Notes under the pieces: model-generated | Seen by the model: the letters and a program-made list of their open reading frames with translations, nothing else | Database searches by the model: none | Told to the model about the DNA's origin: nothing | DNA from: Paraphoma chrysanthemicola | Lineage: Eukaryota > Ascomycota > Dothideomycetes > Pleosporales > Phaeosphaeriaceae | NCBI GenBank assembly: GCA_020744225.1 | Contig: JAGMWG010000006.1 | Coordinates: forward strand, 434,001 to 498,000 | DNA length: 64,000 nt | Direction: 5' to 3' | Shown: positions 57,419-64,000 of the stretch, piece by piece | Layout: each line of letters starts with the position of its first letter | Numbering within the stretch: position 1 is the stretch's first letter | Position numbers and translations under genes: made by a program

Positions 57419-58234
57419 TCAATTCTTTCCCCCATTCTCTCCCTTTTCCGCCTCCTCATTCCTCAACCTCCCCCTAACCCTCATCAACGCCACGCCCAAC
57501 AGATTCTGTCCCCACTTATGCCTATTTTGCCCCGCATTCTTCTCCGCCAATCCAATCCCCCAAATCCGATCCAACGGACTCGCTTCCACCAACTCTCTAT
57601 CTCCCGTCGCGAGCAGCATAGCTTTCAAATTTGGCGCATCGTCACAGAGCGTGAATTTATGATACGTCCCATCTTCGACAATCTTGAGTTTATCTAGCCA
57701 CACACATTAGCATACTTCATCCATCCATACAAGCAGTATATTAGGAGTGTACGTACTTTCGTCCCACACTTTCCCGTCGAAGTTCTTGACTTGTCGGCCC
57801 AGCGCTTTATGTCTCTTCGGATCTGTGGTCGCGAGCATTTTGCGCGCGACGTCTTCGTCGCCAAAGAGGCGCGCTTTTTGCACCATCATCCACATCTCCG
57901 CGGTCGCGTAGGTGGATGACTCGTGTGTGAAGGGCGAGACGTACCATTGGCCTAGGTAGGCGTTGGGGTCGGTGGGGCGCCAGAAGTAGACTGGGTCTGT
58001 GGTTGTGGAAGGTGTGACTTTAGAAGAGGAGGCCGCTGGGGCTGAGGTGGTGTTGAAGGGCATGGTTGAGGATGATTTTACGGCTTTGGGTGTGGATGCT
58101 GATGTCGATGTCGATGATCGGAGTGAACGAGTCGATGTAGGAATACCCGCAATTTTAGTATTGGTACTCTTTTCTTTCCCTTTCTTTGCTTTCGTGACGC
58201 GACTCAAAGATGTTGTTGTTGGTTTAGGCGGCAT
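57419..58234 (-). CDS. NADAR-family protein (YbiA-like N-glycosidase / ADP-ribose processing fold)
   Basis: The NADAR fold includes YbiA/RibX N-glycosidases acting on riboflavin intermediates and enzymes that remove ADP-ribose from guanine in DNA. The exact substrate here is unknown. Two exons (58234-57757, 57693-57419; a 63-base intron) give 250 residues. Residues 1-85 are disordered, Ser/Thr/Lys-rich (SLRSSTSTSASTPKAVKSSS) and atypical for bacterial members. The domain then begins at VYFWRPTDPNAYLGQWYVSP, with TYATAEMWMMVQKARLFGDE, the LATTDPKRHKALGRQVKNF block, KVWDENKLKIVEDGTYHKF across the splice junction, and RIWGIGLAEKNAGQNRHKWG near the end. The conserved Glu of ATAEMWMM and the WG-G-G loop are present, so it looks catalytically competent. 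It sits next to the HET/NLR-like accessory genes. Confidence 0.9.
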
Positions 58235-58897
58235 TAGTCCTCACTAAGAGCAGCTGTACCAAGGATGAATGGAAGGTTGCGCCCTTTCAAATGGCTCTTA
58301 CTCCAATTCTTTCGTTGCGCTTTCTATATGTTTGTATCGAATTGCGTTTTATGCCCAAAGGTTTGAGGAAGTGCAAAAGGACTTCGCGGGTTGGACTTGA
58401 CCTATATGCGCAAGTGCAGCCTGCTGCGGCTGAGGCCAAGAAGTAACTTCCAGGTCAAGTTGAGCTGAATTCGCTTGCTTAGTCGCTGGGTTAGGCGAAG
58501 AGTCACGACGGATAGTCTCTGGTCCGCCCTTTTGACGAATAAATGTGTGGATGCCGCCCTTGGCTTTCCATATTGGGTATGACTATGAGACTGTTGTTCA
58601 CAGCCACGAGAAGCACAGCCACATTTTCGCGAGCGTTCACGTGTAATCACCAATAGCCCCGTGCTAGCGATTCATCGCCGCCCGCAAAACGCTTCAATAT
58701 AGTGTGCTCATGCTACTTCAAAAATAATAGGGTATGCGGCCTCCCACTTTTCTCCGTCTCAAATGCAACAAACTTCCTACATGGTTTCCACCAATGCTTC
58801 AAACAAGTCGCTCAAAAACACATTACTTTATCGGCAAGCAAATTCCTCATTCTCAGTTGTCGTTATAGAAGCGAAACGATCGTGTGATGGAACGCGA
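58235..58897. other. intergenic, NADAR promoter side and AP-2 alpha 3' flank
   Basis: There are about 660 bases without a supported gene. Only the 5' leader of the NADAR gene and the 3'-UTR of the AP-2 alpha gene are expected here. Confidence 0.55.
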
Positions 58898-61800
58898 TTA
58901 CATCATGCCTTCAATTCCCTGCGACAATCGATCTTGCATGGCCTTGAGAAGAACAGCTGGGACAGCTTCGTCGGTCGCACGGATTGTGATGCGGTACATC
59001 TACTCATGTTAGCATTGAAATCGTAGCAGTGTTGACGATGCTCAAACATACCTGAGTGTCAAAGTTCGGCTCCAGCCTCAACAAGCATCCGAACTTTCCG
59101 CCCTCACTCGTGTGCAGCACTGTCGCGCCAACAATGTTCTTGACATTGGGATCAACGCCGGTCACGATGCCCCACTTGAAACCGGCCACCACCTTCTTCA
59201 CGAACTCGGTGTTCATTGTTCGGTTCTTGCTAGCCAGACCGAAGATGCTTTGCGCCTCACGAGGTGCGCCGCCAATTTGCTTCCATCGCTTGAAGAAGTC
59301 TTCTGCACTCAGCTCGGCGCCTTCTTGGTACTTGTGCAGTAGCACTGGGAGCTGTAGAGTTAAGCCTTGCAGCGCACCTGCAAGGTATGAAATGCGTATT
59401 GTTGGCGGTTCGACAAAGACATTCTTGCACTCAAACATGATGGTCTGTTGTGTCTGTCCTTCCGGCGGTATCGATGTGTCCGGCAATCCCTTGATGTCCG
59501 TCTTGAGAGTCTCTGCGGACCGATTGTCCAGAGTCGTTGTGAATGCACCCATTGGGAATGAAGACTTGTTAGTAAAGTAGAAGATGAGAGCACCCAATTG
59601 CCCTCGGTATTCTGTCCGCAGGCCGACCTGAACTTGTTGATCCTCGTACAACACGCCCTCGCTGCGAAGCAATAGTCGGATGTACCCAGGCTCCCAGTCG
59701 GGGCTTAGATGTGCGGCACTGGCAAGATTTGGCGCTTTCAACACCTTGTTGGTGTCAATGTTCAAGTCCAGTCCATCAAGATCACTCGAAATAGAGCTGA
59801 CTCCATTCGTGCCATTAGTCGCCGCGGTATTGTTGGCCTTCTGTACGGGCTCGGTGAAGCTGCGTTTGACGCCAGAGCCAGCAGTCGTGTTCTGTCGCGC
59901 CAGGCCAAATTCCTTGAGATCCGCATTCGCGTCTTTGCCACCAACCACCCACGTCCGCTTGTCGCTTGTCGTAGCATGCTTCTGGTGTAATCGCGAAAGT
60001 AGTGCAGATGTTCGTTCTGGATATGGCGGCATCTCGTCGCACACTGTCCGTAGTAGATCGTCCGTCGGCATCGTTGCGAGCGTGAGGTACTCGCACGCCC
60101 TTTGTTGGAGCTCGGAATCGAGGGAATGGCTGTACGCCCGGAAAGCCTGCAGCAACTGTGGCTTAATCTCTGGGAAGAGATTTACAAACTTGACGTAAGA
60201 CGACAGTAAAATTGCCCTTGTGGTTCCAGAGCATCCTCGCATCTTTGCACTCAGCGCCATAAACTGTTCGATGGGACTGCAGCCCTTGTTGTCTGCGATC
60301 AGATGTCCAAATTCGCCAAGTAGGTAGCCACCAATCTTCACAAGCGTCTCGTGGCAGTCTGTCTTAATGTACTGCAGGATAGTTTGAGCTGCGTACACTT
60401 GCAGCTCTTCGTTGTTTGTCACGATCTGGATGACTCGCTGCCAGACTTCGTCGCTGACGTGGTCTCCAGCCATTGCAATCAACCGTAGTGATATATCGAC
60501 GTACCACTGTACGTCGGTCGCATACTTCTCAGTCAAGATAGCAATCTTCAAAACCATCTCTTCTCGTATCGCATAGTCAGCGGATTGCAGGTATCGTAGA
60601 AGCTCGTTCACGATAGCTTGGGCATTTGACGGATCACACATGCTGTATAGGAGATCCAGACCCTGTCTCCGGACACTGATGTCTCTGTCTCTTAATGATC
60701 CGATAATGATGGCTTGATGTTTCTTGATGGGGTCGAGAGTTTCTGATCGTGCGGCAAGATGTGTCATTGCTTCGAGACCTAGGTAACGGACATTAGTCTC
60801 CCTCGAAGCGATGAATTTGCCTAGCCGTTGTGAAATCTGCACCATCAAGTCTTGTTCAGTGTCGAGGTGGATGACGAGGTTGATTGCTTCGAAAAGGACG
60901 GCGTTCTGAGCGTTGTTTTGCTGTACATTCTTAGGCATCTCCAGGGCCGAGTCCATGATCTTCTGAAGTGCTTCACGAATAAGTTTGCGAATGTGCGAAT
61001 CCTCTGCTCTTGTTAGTCGTCGGTCCATCTATATCTCCAGAAGGACGTACCAGGCGGTGGATAGTACTGGAGCAGCTTCAGCAGCTTGACCAGTATCCAC
61101 GGACACGGAACCTTGTAGTAATAGTATCCTTCAGCGCACTCATTGTCCACGACTATCCGCTTTAGCCTGTTCGCCGCTTTGACGTAGCTGCCCTTGTATT
61201 GTTCTGTATTGTCCTGGACGAGCGCTGTAACGAGGGAGGTGACGGAGAGAGCGACTCCCATGTCTGGATCATCCATCAGGGCTATTATCCGCTCAGCCCA
61301 TTCGTGCTGTATGATGCCGGGGTGTTTCCGGTAGAGGCGCAGGAGGGTCAGGGCTGCCTTCTTCTTGACGAACGCTTTCGATGCTCTGGTCCATGTCAGC
61401 TACACACCATAGCCCGGCTGATGCAGCACTCACGGGGAAATCAAGAGCCGATGCACCTCTGCACTCAGCGACTCTCCCAGCTCCTTGCCACCGACGTTCG
61501 CAATAGCATGCAGCGCAAGACAGTTGTTAAGCTCATTATGATCGAGCAGGTCCTTCCGTATGCTGTTCACCACCAAGTGTATCAACTCGTGCTCCTCGTG
61601 TAAGAATAATGTGACGGCGAGGTATCCGATCTGTTTCTCCGAGTATTTGGTGGCCGAGATGAGGTTGACCGCTTCGAGATGTCCAAAATCCACGTTCCAG
61701 CCCAGGATGTATATGTACAGGAGCTTGCAGACGTATTTCTTCTTCTGGTAGCCGTTGAGGCCGCCGTCTCTGAACTTCTGGCGGATGTTGGCTAGTTCCT

Positions 61801-61936
61801 TGTTGATGCGCTTCTCTTCGAGCTCACGCGCGCGGGCATTCCGCAGGTCGGCGATGAAGGACACCAGGCCGCGCATGGTGGGCACATTGCCCGACGGGTT
61901 CCGGCTGAACAGCCCTCCTCCGGCGCTCGAGGCCAT
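58898..61936 (-). CDS. AP-2 complex subunit alpha (clathrin adaptor)
   Basis: Alpha-adaptin is a large subunit of the AP-2 clathrin adaptor, which selects cargo and binds PIP2 at the plasma membrane during endocytosis. Four exons (61936-61434, 61385-61051, 61006-59052, 58999-58898) give 964 residues, the usual size. The hallmark start MRGLVSFIADLRNARARELE lies 20 residues inside; the first available ATG gives MASSAGGGLFSRNP in front of it. The adaptin trunk is complete (KKKYVCKLLYIYILGWNVDF; CLALHAIANVGGKELGESLS; ETNVRYLGLEAMTHLAARSE), followed by a hinge rich in Ala/Asn/Thr. The ear has LTLQLPVLLHKYQEGAELSA, FFKRWKQIGGAPREAQSIF and a C-terminal appendage. The last exon is only 34 codons (MYRITIRATDEAVPAVLLKA, ending IEGMM) and is easily missed because a stop follows exon 3 in the intron. 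Confidence 0.95.
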
Positions 61937-62605
61937 CTTTGCGGGGAGAGACACAGTGGCGGTTGTGGGCGGGCGATTCCCGCCTGGCAGGTAGCCTGAC
62001 AATTTGACGGTGTGACGGCGCTGAGGGTCTGCGTAATCGAGGGTAGCGGGTACGGGCAGGGGTTATGCCGGCTGCGAGCTGTGGTGCGGAGGTCGAGGAG
62101 CGCGAAAGGGGCACGGCACTGGCAGAGGGAGGTCAATTATGGAGTGAATGCAGAGGCGAGCGAGGGACAGAGGAATGACATAAGCATAGGGCAGGTCGCA
62201 TGCTGCAGTCGGGCGCGGTGCAGCTCTTTCACTCCACGCGCGAGATGCGGCGGGATGGTGCATCGAGGTTCGACATGGCTGCCAAGTAGCGAAGCACTTT
62301 AGCGTGGGCCCGCCTAACTCCGAACGGTGCACTCTCCGCTGTCATCCTACACTTTGTAAGACCACCACGTCAAATCACTGCAACACCAAAATCAGACACA
62401 TGCGACGCATCACAGCAGAAGAGCAGCAGACGCAATTGATGTATGAACTGTCGAATTGTGGTATGGCTACTCAGTAGCAGCTCGCCCTGTAGCAAGCTCC
62501 GAGCTATACGGAAGCTCAAGGAAAACGCCAAACACCCTCCCTAATGCTCAATCTGGTATCATCTCGCCCATGTCCATGTCCCTCTGTCCCAAAACAATCC
62601 GACCT
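61937..62605. other. intergenic between two reverse-strand genes
   Basis: There are about 670 bases between the AP-2 alpha start and the stop of the CxC protein. In-frame codons continue upstream of the chosen AP-2 alpha ATG but without another ATG, so this is leader or promoter. Confidence 0.55.
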
Positions 62606-62974
62606 CTACTTCTGGGTGGTGAAGTCGGTCTCGAGGTTCGATGAGCCGTTGTTCTCGGCGCGGCTGCAGGTGCATGCATCTGGCCATTCGTTAGCATTGA
62701 ATTACATGGTCCATAAGTGATTGATGGACTTACCCTCAGCTCGCTTTCCGCACGCGCATGTGCTGGTAGGAAGCTTGTTCTCGGTGACAGCCTTGTCGCA
62801 AGCTGCGCCATATGTTAGTACTTGATGTCATAAGTAGCAATCTGAGCTAGGCGCCGGAGAAGATGCGAGTGACAGGTAAGACGTACTGCACTGGAGCGCG
62901 GGCTGCTTGCCGCAAGAGCAAGTTGCCTCCTTTGCGCACACGCACTCGCCGGTGTTACGTCCGCAGCAAGCCAT
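62606..62974 (-). CDS. small CxC metallothionein-like protein (DUF7871-type)
   Basis: This is a small cysteine-rich protein of 76 residues, probably a metal-binding (copper/zinc) scavenger of the fungal CxC family. Three exons (62974-62887, 62802-62734, 62679-62606) join in phase. It starts MACCGRNTGECVCAKEAT and has 12 cysteines: one CC pair (3-4) and five CxC pairs at 11-13, 19-21, 29-31, 45-47 and 56-58. The repeating unit is CxCGK with spacers of 6-13 residues. The tail SSNLETDFTTQK lacks Cys. The two central introns fall between repeat units, suggesting that the repeats arose by exon-like duplication. No aromatic residue other than one Phe near the end is present, as usual for metallothioneins. 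The family name is from memory; the metal is not determined. Confidence 0.88.
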
Positions 62975-63597
62975 TTGGATAGTTTTGATATGTGGTTTGG
63001 AAGATTGGTAGGTGGTGAATGAAGCTGATTGGAATGTGGTAGATGTAGAGTCAAGTCGTGCTGTGATGATCAATTACAAGAGAAGATACAGCCTTCTTTA
63101 TACCTTTGCAACCGAAAGCTCACTTTCCAAACTACGTAGTATCGGACCCTGACCTTACCAGCTCATAGTCAGGCGATGCTCGCGTCGACCAATCACAGCG
63201 CACCTGATTACGCCGACGAACCGTGGTGCGGCGACATTTGTGCGACTTTGAGGCTCAAATCGCCACTGCTGATTCACGCGCAACGGCAGCTGTGCGATTT
63301 GTTGGAGATTAGATGCGAGTGGTGCATCTGATTGCGTCGTGTAGTGTGTCCGTGGTGGTAGTCTGACGGGCGACTATCGCGTTCCGAGGTCGACGCTTAT
63401 CGAGCATGTAAAGAGGAGGGCGCGACTGGCTTGGGAAGGTAGGAACGAACATCAGTGTTCATCTACATGTATATGTGCTTTACCTTCAAGCTTGAAAATT
63501 CCTCTTCTTTCATCGCAGTCATCTCAATCACCAACTCTACTGCGCAAATCTACCACTGCTTTCCATAATTCTATCTACCCTCCGTACTTCATCCAGC
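62975..63597. promoter_or_regulatory. divergent promoter region (CxC protein / aminotransferase)
   Basis: This is a 623-base spacer between two start codons. A CCAAT box (ACCAATCACAG) occurs near 63189-63199. No metal-response or stress element was identified by eye. Confidence 0.45.
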
Positions 63598-64000
63598 ATG
63601 GCAACAATGAACGACATCTTCTCCGCCTACCAATCCCGCCTCCAAACGCTCACCCAAAGCACCAACCCCCTCTCCTCCGGCGTCGCCTACATCTCCGGCT
63701 CCGTCGTTCCCCTCCACGACGCCCGCATTCCCCTTCTCGACCAAGGCTTTCTCCGCAGCGACCTCACCTACGACGTCCCCGCCGTCTGGGACGGCCGATT
63801 CTTCCGTCTGGACGAGCATATCTCTCGCCTCGATGCCAGCTGTAAGAAAATGCGTATGCGTCTCCCATTACCGCATGCACGCATCAAGCATATCCTGTTC
63901 GAAATGGTTGCGCAGAGTGGGATCAAAGATGCGTTTGTCGAGTTGATAGTCACGAGGGGTATGAGACAGGTCCGTGGCGCGAAGCCGGAGGAATTGCTGA
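63598..64000 (+). CDS. class IV PLP-dependent aminotransferase (N-terminal part, cut by window end)
   Basis: The frame opens at ATG 63598 (MATMNDIFSAYQSRLQTL) and stays open to the window end at 64000, 134 codons plus one base, without an intron. Features of class IV aminotransferases are visible: YISGSVVPLHDARIPLLDQG (the small-domain hairpin), LTYDVPAVWDGRFFRLDEHI and SRLDASCKKMRMRLP, and later FVELIVTRG. The family includes branched-chain aminotransferases, D-amino-acid aminotransferases and aminodeoxychorismate lyases. The layout (FLRSDLTYDVPAVWDGRFF) is the fungal D-amino-acid-aminotransferase/BCAT-like group. The catalytic Lys lies in the missing C-terminal half, so substrate cannot be decided. 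The gene is incomplete only because the window ends. It is divergent from the CxC protein. Confidence 0.9.
   Translation, partial: MATMNDIFSAYQSRLQTLTQSTNPLSSGVAYISGSVVPLHDARIPLLDQGFLRSDLTYDVPAVWDGRFFRLDEHISRLDASCKKMRMRLPLPHARIKHILFEMVAQSGIKDAFVELIVTRGMRQVRGAKPEELL

Overview
The window reads as nuclear DNA of a filamentous ascomycete (Pezizomycotina). The gene complement fits Dothideomycetes best, but that placement is an inference. Support: about 25 protein genes, most cut by short GT-AG introns (45-75 bases, CTAAC/CTGAC branch motifs just before the acceptor); eukaryotic housekeeping proteins (PDH E1-beta, Erg6, Slt11/Ecm2, Mzm1, Lunapark, DPM3, AP-2 alpha); and fungus-specific families (HET domain, Pth11-like rhodopsin domain, Sip5-like RING protein, fungal BTB, CxC metallothionein-like). 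Exon joins given here were read by eye and checked for phase, so every multi-exon model adds up to a whole number of codons unless stated otherwise.

Layout. 1-3.9 kb: no recognisable gene. 3.9-11.0 kb: compact housekeeping block (pdb1, erg6, slt11, mzm1, lnp1), with two divergent pairs and one tail-to-tail pair 75 bases apart. 11-17 kb: gene-poor, with one intronless protein kinase and degraded coding-like patches. 17-25.5 kb: an Aim6-like membrane phosphodiesterase, a BBE-like flavin oxidase without the usual covalent-FAD residues, and an EF-hand MscS channel. 25.5-27.8 kb: empty. 27.8-38.2 kb: a Pro-rich/BTB protein, a YggS-type PLP protein, an alpha/beta hydrolase, a secreted aldose 1-epimerase with a GC-AG intron, and a myristoylation-motif Sip5-like protein. 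39.3-43.3 kb: a seven-helix Pth11-like receptor, then about 2 kb of empty sequence and a broken aerolysin-like gene. 43.5-49.5 kb: a second compact housekeeping block (SmgGDS-like armadillo protein, dpm3, an oxidoreductase-like-domain protein, a probable CENP-O/Mcm21 kinetochore subunit). 49.9-58.2 kb: accessory stretch with a frameshifted HET gene, a methionine-permease-type transporter, an unrecognised multi-exon protein with a possible lesion, and a NADAR protein. 58.9-64 kb: AP-2 alpha, a 76-residue CxC metal-binding protein, and the start of a class IV aminotransferase cut by the window edge.

How it fits together. Most genes are independent cellular functions in normal fungal order, not a biosynthetic cluster: no PKS, NRPS or terpene synthase is visible. 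The unusual part is the 42-58 kb arm. There a pore-forming-type gene (dead), a HET incompatibility gene (frameshifted), a NLR-N-terminus-like protein (possibly broken) and an ADP-ribose-processing NADAR protein are interleaved with housekeeping genes, which suggests a small decaying self/non-self or defence-type island. No tRNA, rRNA, CRISPR, intact transposon or telomeric repeat was found.
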